A stretch of 12,214 bases of DNA, from assembly GCA_905235955.1 (NCBI GenBank), contig CAJONN010000041.1, positions 1 through 12,214 of the forward strand, read 5' to 3'. How positions within the stretch are numbered: the stretch's first letter is position 1; each line of letters opens with the position of its first letter. The translations under genes and the position numbers were made by a program. The notes beneath the pieces were generated by a model. The model saw only the letters and a program-made list of their open reading frames with translations. It made no database searches and had not been told where the DNA came from. The DNA comes from an uncultured Marinilabiliaceae bacterium. Lineage in GTDB: Bacteria; Bacteroidota; Bacteroidia; Bacteroidales; Marinilabiliaceae. Positions 1 to 8,144 of this stretch are shown in pieces.

Positions 1-142
1 CTTTACGCTCCGTGCCAAAGGCGACAACCGCGAGGTGAAAATCGAGTTTCGTGCTTATTGTTGGAAGGCTATTTGTTGGGTATATTTCTTTCGCCCATTC
101 TCAGGGCTTATTTTCTGTATATTTTTACTTGCGAAACTTAAG
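1..142. other. left-edge stretch without a secure gene
   Basis: No complete gene is visible here. On the plus strand one frame is open from base 2 to base 232. Its first 19 codons (reading FTLRAKGDNREVKIEFRAY) use codons typical of the core genes in this window, so they may be the tail of a gene entering from the left. The rest of that frame is rich in Cys, Phe and Trp and runs antisense into pbpC, so it is unlikely to be coding. GCCC (93-96) and GGGC (104-107) could form a 4-bp stem with a 7-base loop followed on the plus strand by TTATTTT. That is too weak to call a terminator. Confidence 0.3.
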
Positions 143-147
143 TTATT
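127..147 (-). repeat. dispersed 21-bp repeat, copy 1
   Basis: On the plus strand this reads ACTTGCGAAACTTAAG followed by TTATT. It matches the copies at 8145-8165 and 12021-12041 at 19 of 21 bases each. The centre AACTTAAGTT is a perfect 10-bp palindrome in this copy only. Read on the minus strand, the element begins AATAACTTAAG, and its TAA is the stop codon of pbpC. The similarity ends sharply outside the 21 bases. The function is unknown. Confidence 0.65.
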
Positions 148-2473
148 TTACATAGAATATTATTGTTTTTCGGTTGCCGTTGTCGTCTATCAAGGTGAGT
201 GTGTGTTGTCCTGTTGTTGGCGATATGGCTAATTGGTGGTCGGTGGTGGTTTGTCCTATGTATGTGCCGTCTAAGTGCCAATAGAGTGTGCTTTCAACTG
301 AATGGCTTGCGGCTTTCATTACTATTTTTTCTTTTTCGCCACTGAAGTTGCGTGGTATTACTATTGTGCTACCATGTTCGGGTGTTATTATTGATATTTG
401 CTCTGATGTGTTCATATCACAGTCGGGGCGCATTGGGGGCAGTGGTTTGTAGGTGGCGCTGTGTTTACGGAAGTAATATTCTTGTGATGGTGGCAGTATG
501 AAACGTGCTTCGGTGTGTATGTTGCTGATGTTTTCGCAGGTGCTGTTTACTTGCCATTTGCCATCGGCTGTGAGATGAATGAGTCGGCAATAGTTGCAGA
601 CGGGGGTGTTTTCGCATTGGCGCGGAATGAGCAGTGTGTCGACATCGGGGCAGATGGCGGAAGCTATATGTCCGCTATGTTTGCATATTGGTTGTGAGTT
701 CATGTCGTCGAGTGGCTTGCTAAACCATTCGCTATCAGGCAATAGGGAGAATATATCAAACATTAGTGGACTTGCAAAGCCTACGCCAGTGAGGTTGGCT
801 CGGCCTTCGCCAGTGGCATTGCCTACCCACACGCCAACAACATATTTGGGTGTTGTGCCTATTGCCCATGCATCTCGGCCACCCCAGCTGGTGCCTGTTT
901 TCCATGCAATGCGTTTCATTGAGCTAAACATTTGCCAGTCGGCTTCCTCTTCAGGGCGGTTGAGTGCACTCATTGCTTCGTAGGCTTGCCAGATGGCTGA
1001 GGCTGAAATAGTTAGCCTATTGGTAAGTGTTGGTGTTGCATTGGGTTGGGGGGTGAGGCGCAGTGGGTGAATGTCGGCTGTGTTGTATTGGTTGTTGTAT
1101 GTTGGGTAGTTTTTTAGCACTCTTGAGAGTGAGGCATACATGCCAGCCATATCCCACAGTGTACCTTCAGCTCCGCCAAGTATGATAGAGGCTCCGTAGT
1201 GGTCTGGGGTATAATGCAATGTAGTCATACCAAGCCATTGTAGTACGCTTATGAAATGACCGGTAGAGTATTTTGATAGCATTCTGATGAGTGGCACGTT
1301 GAGCGAGCGAGTTACGGCTTCGTTGGCATGTACACAGCCTGTGTATGTTTTGCTAAAGTTTTGTGGTGCATAGCCGTTGAGCATTAGAGGTGTGTCAGCA
1401 AAAATCATTTGTGGAGTGGCATCGCCGTTGGTTAGCATAGCGGCATAGAGTATAGGTTTTAGCAGGCTGCCAGTGCTGCGTTCGCTCTGTATGTTGTCTA
1501 CGTCAGATGTTGGTGTCTGTTGGCTGCTGTTGCCCACGTATGCTATAACATTGCCGCTACTCACTTCGGCTACAATTACGGCTATGTCGTCGATGTAGTT
1601 TGACTTGTAGTTGCCCGAATAGCGGTTGGCAAGTTGTTGCACACGTTCTTGCAAGTGCGCATCGATGGTGGTTTGCGTTAGTGCTGATGCGTGTTGCTTG
1701 CTTATTTGTGCCAAAAGTTGTGGGGCATTGTTGGGTATGCGATAGGGTTTGTCGGGCAATGGCTCGGCCATGTATAGTTCGCATTCATCGGGCTGAATGA
1801 TGCCATTGTTGGCAAGCCGCTGTAGTAGGTGGTCTCTTTTTTGCTTTAGCACATCTCTGTTGCGCCCGATGTGAATGAGCGAAGGTGAGTTGGGCAATAC
1901 AGATAGCATAGCATTTTCGGCCCACGACAAGTTTTTTGCATCGCAGCCAAAATATCGCCAAGCGGCAGCCTCTATGCCTACGGTGTTGCCACCAAAAGGT
2001 GCATGCGATGCGTAGAGGCACAATATTTCGTCTTTGCTATATGTAAGTTCTATGTCGATAGCCCAAAGAGCTTCTATTATTTTTTGGAATATGGTTCGGC
2101 TTTGGTTGCCTCGTGCCATACGTGCCAATTGCATTGTGATGGTGCTGCCCCCTTCGCTTATGTGTCCACTTCGGATGTTGTGCAAGGCGGCGCGCGCTAC
2201 TGATATGGGGTCGATGCCCCAGTGGTATCTGAAGCGCTGGTCTTCAAATGCTATGATACACTCTGACAACTTGTTTGAGATGCTGTCAGTTTCAGGAAAA
2301 CGCCATTGTTGGTCGGCGGCAATTTGCGCACCAATGAGTGTGCCGTTGTTGCTTGTTAGCACGGTAGATGTAGGTGTGCTGAAGAGCGGACGAGGTACCC
2401 AAATGTGTAGCAATGCAAGCAATATGAGTATTGTGCAGAGTGTCGCTATGAATATTTTGGCTCTTTTGCTCAT
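143..2473 (-). CDS. pbpC: penicillin-binding protein 1C (bifunctional glycosyltransferase/transpeptidase)
   Basis: Class A penicillin-binding protein of the PBP1C type, 776 residues, the usual family length. It would polymerise lipid II glycan chains and cross-link stem peptides on the periplasmic face of the inner membrane. Seen in order: a membrane anchor (about residues 7-27); a GT51 glycosyltransferase domain with EDQRF at 77-81 (E77 the expected catalytic Glu) and GGSTITMQLAR at 108-118; a transpeptidase domain with S336-L-L-K339 (acylated Ser), S390-L-N392 and K525-T-G527; a Cys-containing linker (C597, C608, C620, C626, C629) like that of other PBP1C proteins; and a C-terminal beta-rich BiPBP_C-type domain from about 690. 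All catalytic motifs are intact. The ATG lies in an ATGA overlap with the upstream membrane-protein gene, indicating translational coupling. The stop codon lies inside a dispersed repeat. PBP1C genes often neighbour a bacterial alpha-2-macroglobulin gene; none is visible in the 142 bp remaining downstream. Confidence 0.95.
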   Translation of the reverse strand: MSKRAKIFIATLCTILILLALLHIWVPRPLFSTPTSTVLTSNNGTLIGAQIAADQQWRFPETDSISNKLSECIIAFEDQRFRYHWGIDPISVARAALHNIRSGHISEGGSTITMQLARMARGNQSRTIFQKIIEALWAIDIELTYSKDEILCLYASHAPFGGNTVGIEAAAWRYFGCDAKNLSWAENAMLSVLPNSPSLIHIGRNRDVLKQKRDHLLQRLANNGIIQPDECELYMAEPLPDKPYRIPNNAPQLLAQISKQHASALTQTTIDAHLQERVQQLANRYSGNYKSNYIDDIAVIVAEVSSGNVIAYVGNSSQQTPTSDVDNIQSERSTGSLLKPILYAAMLTNGDATPQMIFADTPLMLNGYAPQNFSKTYTGCVHANEAVTRSLNVPLIRMLSKYSTGHFISVLQWLGMTTLHYTPDHYGASIILGGAEGTLWDMAGMYASLSRVLKNYPTYNNQYNTADIHPLRLTPQPNATPTLTNRLTISASAIWQAYEAMSALNRPEEEADWQMFSSMKRIAWKTGTSWGGRDAWAIGTTPKYVVGVWVGNATGEGRANLTGVGFASPLMFDIFSLLPDSEWFSKPLDDMNSQPICKHSGHIASAICPDVDTLLIPRQCENTPVCNYCRLIHLTADGKWQVNSTCENISNIHTEARFILPPSQEYYFRKHSATYKPLPPMRPDCDMNTSEQISIITPEHGSTIVIPRNFSGEKEKIVMKAASHSVESTLYWHLDGTYIGQTTTDHQLAISPTTGQHTLTLIDDNGNRKTIIFYVK

Positions 2474-3024
2474 CGGTTTCGCATATATAGTTTCACGCCA
2501 GTCTGCTCACAACATTGGTGTAATATCTGTTTTATAATCACGCTCTGTTCTTTCGTCAGATGAAAATTGATGCGGATGCTTGGGGCTTTTTTTTGTTGGA
2601 TGATGATATAATTTTTGTCGCCATTATCAATAGCCAAAGTCTCTTGTCCGTACTCGTTGCGTAGTGGCTGACCTTTGTATCCGTGATAGAAAAGCTGTAT
2701 GTTTTTTATGTCGTACCAATTGTAATAGATGCAGTCTTTGCCATTGGGCCAATACATTATTTTGTCGGTGCCAATAGTGAGTATACCAGTTGCAATAGAA
2801 TTCCGTTGACCTATTGAGGCAATATAAGTAAATAGGCTCATTACAATTATTGATATATAACATATCAGAAAAAAAGCAGTTGTTCCGAGCGAGAAAAAAT
2901 CAGTAATAATTATTGCTGTTAATATAATAATGCCCACCTTGAGCACATATTTGCTACATTTTCTTTTCCAAGCTTGCTTGTCGGTGCAAATAGTTTCGAG
3001 TGTAACAGATTGGTTGGGCATCAT
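2470..3024 (-). CDS. small two-helix membrane protein with PH-like C-terminal domain
   Basis: Protein of 184 residues with no named function. Two hydrophobic helices are visible (about 26-41 and 49-68), after a short basic N-terminus. They are followed by a cytoplasm-sized region (about 80-171) of alternating beta strands ending in a helix (LTKEQSVIIKQILHQ). This layout resembles bacterial PH-like/YcxB-type membrane proteins, an inference from pattern only. I chose the ATG at 3024 because the frame further upstream is antisense to prfA and low in complexity; a second ATG follows directly at 3021. A -7 box lies about 26 bases upstream. The stop TGA overlaps the pbpC ATG by four bases, so the two genes are almost certainly one transcript and the protein may work with PBP1C. 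A run of eight A (coding strand, 2587-2594) occurs in the sequence for QQKKAP. Confidence 0.75.
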   Translation of the reverse strand: MMPNQSVTLETICTDKQAWKRKCSKYVLKVGIIILTAIIITDFFSLGTTAFFLICYISIIVMSLFTYIASIGQRNSIATGILTIGTDKIMYWPNGKDCIYYNWYDIKNIQLFYHGYKGQPLRNEYGQETLAIDNGDKNYIIIQQKKAPSIRINFHLTKEQSVIIKQILHQCCEQTGVKLYMRNR

Positions 3025-3049
3025 TTTTTTATATGTTGTTTTTATTTTG

Positions 3050-3057
3050 CAAAAATA
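3050..3057 (-). promoter_or_regulatory. -7 box for the membrane protein-pbpC operon
   Basis: The minus strand reads TATTTTTG, fitting the Bacteroidetes sigma-ABfr -7 consensus TAnnTTTG. It would start transcription about 20 bases before the ATG at 3024. No good -33 TTG/TTTG is seen at the usual spacing, so support rests on the -7 box and position alone. Confidence 0.4.
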
Positions 3058-3074
3058 TAAAAAAACAATTTTAG

Positions 3075-3082
3075 TAACTTTG
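3075..3082 (+). promoter_or_regulatory. -7 box for prfA-miaB
   Basis: TAACTTTG followed by CACC matches the TAnnTTTG -7 consensus. It lies 21 bases before the prfA ATG. A TTTG at 3046-3049 could be the -33 element, but the 25-base spacing is longer than usual. It is 17 bases from the opposing -7 box on the minus strand. Confidence 0.55.
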
Positions 3083-3103
3083 CACCTTGAAATTGATTTT
3101 ATC

Positions 3104-4213
3104 ATGGCAGAAAATACTATACTCGAAAAACTTGAAGGACTTATGTCGCGTTTCGACGAAGTGTCGACGCTCATCACCGACCCCGGCGTTATTGCCGACC
3201 AAAAACGATACATCAAACTATCGAAAGAGTACAAAGACCTTGGCGACATACTGAAAAAGCGCGAAGAGTATATCAAAGCACTCGACGGACTCGAAGAGGC
3301 TAAAAACATCCTGACATCAGAAACCGATGCCGACCTCAAAGAGATGGCCAGAGAAGAGGCTAACGAATGTGAACGCCTCATACCTCAGCTTGAAGAGGAG
3401 ATAAAGCTACTGCTCATCCCTGCCGATCCGCAAGACGACCGCAACGCCATTTTGGAAATACGCGGTGGCACGGGTGGCGATGAAGCTGCCATCTTTGCTG
3501 GCGACCTATTCCGCATGTATTCTAAATATTGCGAAATGAAAGGTTGGACACTCTCCATCTCAAGCTTCTCAGAAGGTGCAGCCGGCGGATACAAAGAGAT
3601 AATATGCTCAGTAACAGGCGAAAAAGTATACGGCACACTCAAATACGAAAGTGGTGTACACCGTGTGCAACGTGTGCCTGCCACTGAAACACAAGGACGT
3701 GTGCACACCTCGGCTGCATCAGTTGCTGTATTGCCTGAAGCACAAGAATTTGACGTTGTAATCAACGAAGGTGAAATAAAATGGGATACCTTCCGTAGCT
3801 CTGGTGCTGGCGGACAGAATGTAAACAAAGTAGAATCAGGCGTACGCTTGCGCTACAACTGGAAAAACCCAAACACAGGCGCAGTAGAAGAGATACTCAT
3901 AGAGTGTACCGAAACACGCGACCAACCCAAAAACAAAGAGCGCGCACTGAGCCGTTTGCGTACATTCATATACGACAAAGAACATCAGAAATACATCGAC
4001 GACATTGCCGCTAAGCGCAAAACAATGGTGAGCACAGGCGACCGATCAGCAAAAATTCGCACCTACAACTACCCACAAGGGCGCATTACTGACCACCGCA
4101 TAAACTACACCATATACAACCTTGGCGCATTTATGGATGGCGACATACAAGACTGCATAGACCACCTTATAGTGGCCGAAAATGCTGAACGACTGAAAGA
4201 AAGCGAACTCTAA
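3104..4213 (+). CDS. prfA: peptide chain release factor 1
   Basis: Class I release factor RF1, 369 residues. It reads UAA and UAG in the ribosomal A site and triggers hydrolysis of peptidyl-tRNA. The stop-codon recognition motif is P192-A-T194, the RF1 form (RF2 has SPF). The catalytic GGQ is at 236-238 within SSGAGGQNVNKVESG; its Gln is normally methylated by PrmC. The N-terminal helical domain, the GGTGGDEAA segment of domain 2 and the NKERALSRLR helix are all present, and the sequence reads as close to Bacteroides RF1. The frame is open upstream to 2930, but ATG 3104 (MAENTILEKLEGL) matches the family start and sits just after the promoter; the upstream part would be antisense to the membrane-protein gene. 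miaB follows 31 bases downstream with no promoter visible between them. Confidence 0.97.
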   Translation: MAENTILEKLEGLMSRFDEVSTLITDPGVIADQKRYIKLSKEYKDLGDILKKREEYIKALDGLEEAKNILTSETDADLKEMAREEANECERLIPQLEEEIKLLLIPADPQDDRNAILEIRGGTGGDEAAIFAGDLFRMYSKYCEMKGWTLSISSFSEGAAGGYKEIICSVTGEKVYGTLKYESGVHRVQRVPATETQGRVHTSAASVAVLPEAQEFDVVINEGEIKWDTFRSSGAGGQNVNKVESGVRLRYNWKNPNTGAVEEILIECTETRDQPKNKERALSRLRTFIYDKEHQKYIDDIAAKRKTMVSTGDRSAKIRTYNYPQGRITDHRINYTIYNLGAFMDGDIQDCIDHLIVAENAERLKESEL

Positions 4214-4244
4214 AAACTGATTTGGTAGGCTTCAGAAAACAACA

Positions 4245-5582
4245 ATGGACGCAACTGATAAACAGAAAAATCTTTTCATTGAAACATACGGCTGTCAAAT
4301 GAATGTAGCCGACAGCGAAGTAGTGGCATCGGTGTTGCAAACCATTGGCTATCAGCTCACTGACGATATGAGCAAAGCCGATGCAATACTCGTCAACACA
4401 TGCTCTGTGCGCGACAATGCTGAGCAACGAGTGCTTGGACGCTTGGCCGACATTGTGGCAGTACACAAAAAACAACGCAAAGTTATTGTTGGCATCATTG
4501 GTTGCATGGCTGAGCGTACCAAAAATATGCTTTTTGAAGCAGGAGCTGACCTTGTTGCCGGACCAGATACATATCTTGAGCTACCGCACCTCATTTCACT
4601 TGCAGAAATAGGTCAGCAAGCCATAAGCGTAGAACTCTCAACAACAGAAACATACGCCAACGTATTGCCCACACGTATGGGGCATGGTGCAGTGAGTGGC
4701 TTCGTGTCAATAATGAGAGGTTGCAACAACTTCTGTACCTATTGCATAGTGCCCTATACTCGCGGACGTGAACGTAGCCGAGAGGTAAAAAGCATACTGG
4801 CCGAAGTGTATGACTTGCAAGCGCGTGGCTACAAGGAAGTTACATTGTTGGGGCAAAACGTCAATTCATATCGCTATTGCGCTGAAGGCAGCGAACCCAT
4901 AACTTTCCCAAAGCTCTTGGCAATAGTAGCCGAAGCAGTGCCCAATATGCGAGTACGCTTCACCACTTCGCACCCCAAAGATATGACCGACGAAACACTT
5001 GAGGTAATAGCCTCGCACAACAATATATGCCGGCACATACACCTGCCAATGCAGTCGGGCAGCACACGAATACTCAAAGTGATGAACCGCAAATATACGC
5101 GTGAGTGGTATATGGACCGCATCAGAGCCATACGCCGCATCATACCAGATTGTGGCATCTCTACTGACGTCTTCTGCGGCTTCCACTCAGAAACCGACGA
5201 TGACCAACGCGACACACTTAGCCTCATGGAGTGGGCACAATTTGACTCCGCATTTATGTTTCGCTATTCAGAACGCCCCGGCACCTACGCATCAGAACAT
5301 CTGCCAGACAATGTGCCTGATGAAGTCAAAGCACAACGCTTACAAGAGATTATCAACTTGCAAAACCGTCTATCGCTCGAAAGCAACAAACGCGATGTGG
5401 GCAAGCAGTTTGAAGTGCTCGTTGAAGGCTATTCAAAAAAATCGAGAACCGACCTTATGGGACGCACCTCGCAAAACAAAGCCGTAGTGTTCCCAGCCGG
5501 TCAGCACAAAAAGGGCGACTTTGTAAAAGTGCTAATAACTGACGCTACACAAGCTACACTTATAGGGCGCGAAGTAGAATAA
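4245..5582 (+). CDS. miaB: tRNA-2-methylthio-N6-dimethylallyladenosine synthase (MiaB)
   Basis: Radical SAM methylthiotransferase, 445 residues. It converts i6A to ms2i6A at position 37 of tRNAs that read codons beginning with U, using S-adenosylmethionine and two iron-sulfur clusters. The N-terminal UPF0004 domain carries the auxiliary cluster ligands C17 (YGCQMN), C53 (NTCSVR) and C87 (IGCMAE). The radical SAM cluster is bound by C160, C164 and C167 in RGCNNFCTYCIVPYTRG. A TRAM RNA-binding domain covers about 382-444. The motif CTYCIVPYTRGRERSR and the start ETYGCQMNVADSE favour MiaB over its relatives RimO and MtaB. All six Cys are present and the length is normal. The gene lies 31 bases after prfA and probably shares its transcript. 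Confidence 0.96.
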   Translation: MDATDKQKNLFIETYGCQMNVADSEVVASVLQTIGYQLTDDMSKADAILVNTCSVRDNAEQRVLGRLADIVAVHKKQRKVIVGIIGCMAERTKNMLFEAGADLVAGPDTYLELPHLISLAEIGQQAISVELSTTETYANVLPTRMGHGAVSGFVSIMRGCNNFCTYCIVPYTRGRERSREVKSILAEVYDLQARGYKEVTLLGQNVNSYRYCAEGSEPITFPKLLAIVAEAVPNMRVRFTTSHPKDMTDETLEVIASHNNICRHIHLPMQSGSTRILKVMNRKYTREWYMDRIRAIRRIIPDCGISTDVFCGFHSETDDDQRDTLSLMEWAQFDSAFMFRYSERPGTYASEHLPDNVPDEVKAQRLQEIINLQNRLSLESNKRDVGKQFEVLVEGYSKKSRTDLMGRTSQNKAVVFPAGQHKKGDFVKVLITDATQATLIGREVE

Positions 5583-5613
5583 GTAGAAGCATTCTAAAAA
5601 AAAATATTAAAAA

Positions 5614-5643
5614 TTGTAGAGTGTAAATTAAAGGTTATATTTG
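5614..5643 (+). promoter_or_regulatory. promoter for the acyltransferase gene
   Basis: TTG (5614-5616), a 19-base spacer and TATATTTG (5636-5643) form a textbook Bacteroidetes -33/-7 promoter. A run of nine A (5596-5604) lies just upstream and could help as an UP-like element. Transcription would start near 5650, giving a leader of about 20-25 bases before the ATG at 5673. The leader is A-rich (gagaaaaaataaaa) with no Shine-Dalgarno sequence, common in this phylum. Confidence 0.7.
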
Positions 5644-5672
5644 CACCATAGATACAAAGAGAAAAAATAAAA

Positions 5673-6815
5673 ATGGAACAGCAAAATACAGAATTTGACG
5701 AAATCAGACCATTTCATGATAGTGAAGTGAGTGCCGTTATCGAAGAATTGTGCAACGAGCCATATTTCGTCAGAATGATACCAGCACTCTTCCCCAACGT
5801 GCCAGTCGATACTGTAATAGCTAAGCTCAAAGCAGTGCGCTCTATCGAATCATTCCAAACCGACTTTATCATCCCCTTCCTCGACAATATCATCAAAATA
5901 GCTACATACGGCGTTACGGCAAGCGGTCTTGAGAACCTCGACCCTAAGCAAAGTTACCTTTTCATTACCAACCACCGCGACATAGTGCTCGACTCGGCCT
6001 TCCTCAACGTAAAACTGCACGAAGCCGGCTTCAACACTACCGAAATAGGCATTGGTGACAACTTGCTCATATATGAATGGATAACCGACCTCGTGAAACT
6101 CAACAAATCGTTCATCGTAAAGCGTGGACTGCCAGTGCGTCGCATGATGGAGGCTTCAGAAACACTGTCGGCATTCATACGCCACTCTATTGTAGAACAA
6201 AAACAAAACATTTGGCTTGCCCAACGCGAAGGAAGATCAAAAGATGGCAACGACCAAACACAAGGCTCGGTGCTCAAAATGCTCAACCTTAGCGGACGTG
6301 CACAGTCAGTAGTAGAAAATATCAAAGAACTCAACATAGTGCCAGTGAGCATATCGTATGAATATGACCCCTGCGACTATCTCAAGGCATACCAATTTCA
6401 GCAAAAACGCGACAACCCAGACTACAAAAAGTCGCAGCGCGAAGACCTCACACACATGTCGATGGGAATATATGGCAAAAAAGGCCACGTGCATTTCACC
6501 TTCGGAACGCCCATAGCCAACGAAATAAGCCAAATAACTGACCCAAACAAAAACGTACAGGTGCAAGCCATTGCTGACATCATTGACAAACAAATACACC
6601 TCAACTACAAACTTTGGCCCGGCAACTACCTTGCATACGACCTACTCAACGGCAACAACCAATTTGCTGATAAATATGTAGCCGAAGACAAGAGCAACTT
6701 CTTGCACTACATCAATGAGCATATTAGCCGACTTGAAGACCCTGACCGCGACTTCATCTACGAAACCATACTTCGGATGTATGCCAATCCGGTTAGCAAT
6801 ATGCTTAAATATTGA
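5673..6815 (+). CDS. PlsC-like glycerolipid acyltransferase family protein
   Basis: Protein of 380 residues resembling the glycerolipid acyltransferases (PlsC/LPLAT fold), which move an acyl chain onto a glycerol-phosphate or similar acceptor at the inner membrane. Motif I is seen as TNHRDIVLDSAF with H101 and D107; the His-Asp spacing is one residue longer than the usual HX4D, with D103 another possible acidic partner. A motif II-like FIVKRG lies at 147-152, the motif III-like REGRS at 185-189, and the motif IV-like VPVSISYEYDP at 223-233. No clear membrane helix is seen, only moderately hydrophobic stretches. It is longer than a typical PlsC (about 240 residues), with extra sequence at both ends. 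It has its own promoter and lies immediately before the exported-protein gene. The substrate cannot be told from sequence. Confidence 0.8.
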   Translation: MEQQNTEFDEIRPFHDSEVSAVIEELCNEPYFVRMIPALFPNVPVDTVIAKLKAVRSIESFQTDFIIPFLDNIIKIATYGVTASGLENLDPKQSYLFITNHRDIVLDSAFLNVKLHEAGFNTTEIGIGDNLLIYEWITDLVKLNKSFIVKRGLPVRRMMEASETLSAFIRHSIVEQKQNIWLAQREGRSKDGNDQTQGSVLKMLNLSGRAQSVVENIKELNIVPVSISYEYDPCDYLKAYQFQQKRDNPDYKKSQREDLTHMSMGIYGKKGHVHFTFGTPIANEISQITDPNKNVQVQAIADIIDKQIHLNYKLWPGNYLAYDLLNGNNQFADKYVAEDKSNFLHYINEHISRLEDPDRDFIYETILRMYANPVSNMLKY

Positions 6816-6853
6816 ACAACGCTAATCAATTCATCCAAAAAAATATAGCACCG

Positions 6854-8134
6854 ATGAGCATTCGCAACATACGGGCAATGATGGTCGCAGGAGTTATCTT
6901 TGCGACCACTATTGTTTCTTCGCCACTCATTATGGCACAGAGCAAACTGCAACAAATAGATCAATCAGCAGCACAACTACTCTCACTTGCCGATGAAAAT
7001 AAATATGAATACGACCGTGTGCAATGGCTACAAGATGCTTTGCATGCCGTAGAAAATGCATCGGTGCAAGAAGTTGATACGTTTGTACCTCAAACACTTG
7101 GTAAGCTCAGCCTCCCAAGCATCAGTGCTACAATAATATACTATTTTCATCCTGAAGGCAACAACGGTACACTCTGTTGGATAGCTCAGCGCACTGACCC
7201 CAAGAGTGGTAAAAGACAAACAAATGCCTTTGTTGACAACATCGATGGTATTGCTCGGCATCTGAAACGCAGCACCAAGCCCAATTCACAAATACACCTA
7301 CGCCAGTTGGCAAAGGGGCAAATGATAGGCTTTGAACTGACCGACACACTCAATGGTCGCCCACTATGGCTAATGCCAGACCTGCCTCTGCGTATGGATA
7401 TGGAAACAATGGCCGACATCAATGCCTCTGATGCTGATAAAGAACAAGCACAACAACTTGTGCAACAACGACTTCGCTTATTCATTGCTGATGAAGACGC
7501 ACTCACTGCCGACCTTAGCGGATTGCCACACCTCTATTCGCTCATAAGCAAAAATAAACGCGTACGCATACTTACATATATGAACGTGTTTGGCAATATG
7601 ACCAGTAGGTGTAGTGGCTTTGTTTTGCGACGCAACGGCAAAGGTGCAACCGACATATTTGACCTTACAGACTATACTCAAGATATACGTACACCAGAGC
7701 GTTTCAAAGCAACCAACAATAAGTGGTATGGTGCAATTTATTATGATATGGTTGAGGTAAATATCAAACGCACAACGTATTACACGTTACTGGGGTATAA
7801 AGGTACTGATGGTGTAGTAAAAACCAGAGTAATAGAACCCTTATGGTTTGATGGCAAAAAATGTAAATTTGGTGCTCCAATATTTCATCACGAAAAAGCT
7901 AACTACATACGTCGCATATTCCAATATTCAGCCGATGCCACTATGATGCTTCGTTGGGACGAAAAACGCAAAAGCATCGTCTTCGACCACCTTTCGCCTC
8001 ACAACCCTATATATGTTGGCGAATATCGCTTCTATGGTCCTGACTTTAGTTATGATGGCTACGAAAAAGGCAATAAATATTGGATCTTCAGAGAAGATTT
8101 AGAGTTGCGAAATGAGAGAAAAGTGGGGCTTTGA
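6854..8134 (+). CDS. exported protein of unknown function, Bacteroidales family
   Basis: Protein of 426 residues. The N-terminus is a signal peptide: basic start (MSIRNIRAMM), hydrophobic core (VAGVIFATTIVSS) and likely cleavage after PLIMA before QSK, about residue 28. There is no lipobox, so it should be periplasmic or secreted. The body is mixed alpha/beta with no catalytic motif I can name. Near the C-terminus (about 375-402), IVFDHLSPHNP and YGPDFSYDGY resemble a segment I associate with uncharacterised Bacteroidales proteins; that is recall, not a search. I chose ATG 6854 because it starts the signal peptide cleanly. The frame is also open to a TTG at 6812, which would overlap the acyltransferase stop by four bases and add 14 residues. 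Only 38 bases separate it from the acyltransferase, so the two are likely one operon. Confidence 0.75.
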   Translation: MSIRNIRAMMVAGVIFATTIVSSPLIMAQSKLQQIDQSAAQLLSLADENKYEYDRVQWLQDALHAVENASVQEVDTFVPQTLGKLSLPSISATIIYYFHPEGNNGTLCWIAQRTDPKSGKRQTNAFVDNIDGIARHLKRSTKPNSQIHLRQLAKGQMIGFELTDTLNGRPLWLMPDLPLRMDMETMADINASDADKEQAQQLVQQRLRLFIADEDALTADLSGLPHLYSLISKNKRVRILTYMNVFGNMTSRCSGFVLRRNGKGATDIFDLTDYTQDIRTPERFKATNNKWYGAIYYDMVEVNIKRTTYYTLLGYKGTDGVVKTRVIEPLWFDGKKCKFGAPIFHHEKANYIRRIFQYSADATMMLRWDEKRKSIVFDHLSPHNPIYVGEYRFYGPDFSYDGYEKGNKYWIFREDLELRNERKVGL

Positions 8135-8144
8135 TACTTTCCCT

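Noticed and set aside
93..107. GCCC/GGGC hairpin followed by T-rich sequence
   Set aside because: A 4-bp stem is too short to support a rho-independent terminator call.
2034..2537. 167-codon plus-strand open frame
   Set aside because: It lies antisense to pbpC and the membrane-protein gene, with no recognisable protein features; a shadow of the real coding strand.
2930..3103. N-terminal extension of the RF1 frame by 58 residues
   Set aside because: The family start is MAEN at 3104, the promoter -7 box lies inside the extension, and the extension is antisense to the membrane-protein gene.
3025..3381. N-terminal extension of the minus-strand membrane-protein frame
   Set aside because: It is antisense to prfA, Ser-rich and of low complexity, and contains the likely promoter for the shorter gene.
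3385..3828. 147-codon minus-strand open frame
   Set aside because: Antisense to the conserved core of prfA; Ser/Pro-rich composition is what reversed prfA codons give.
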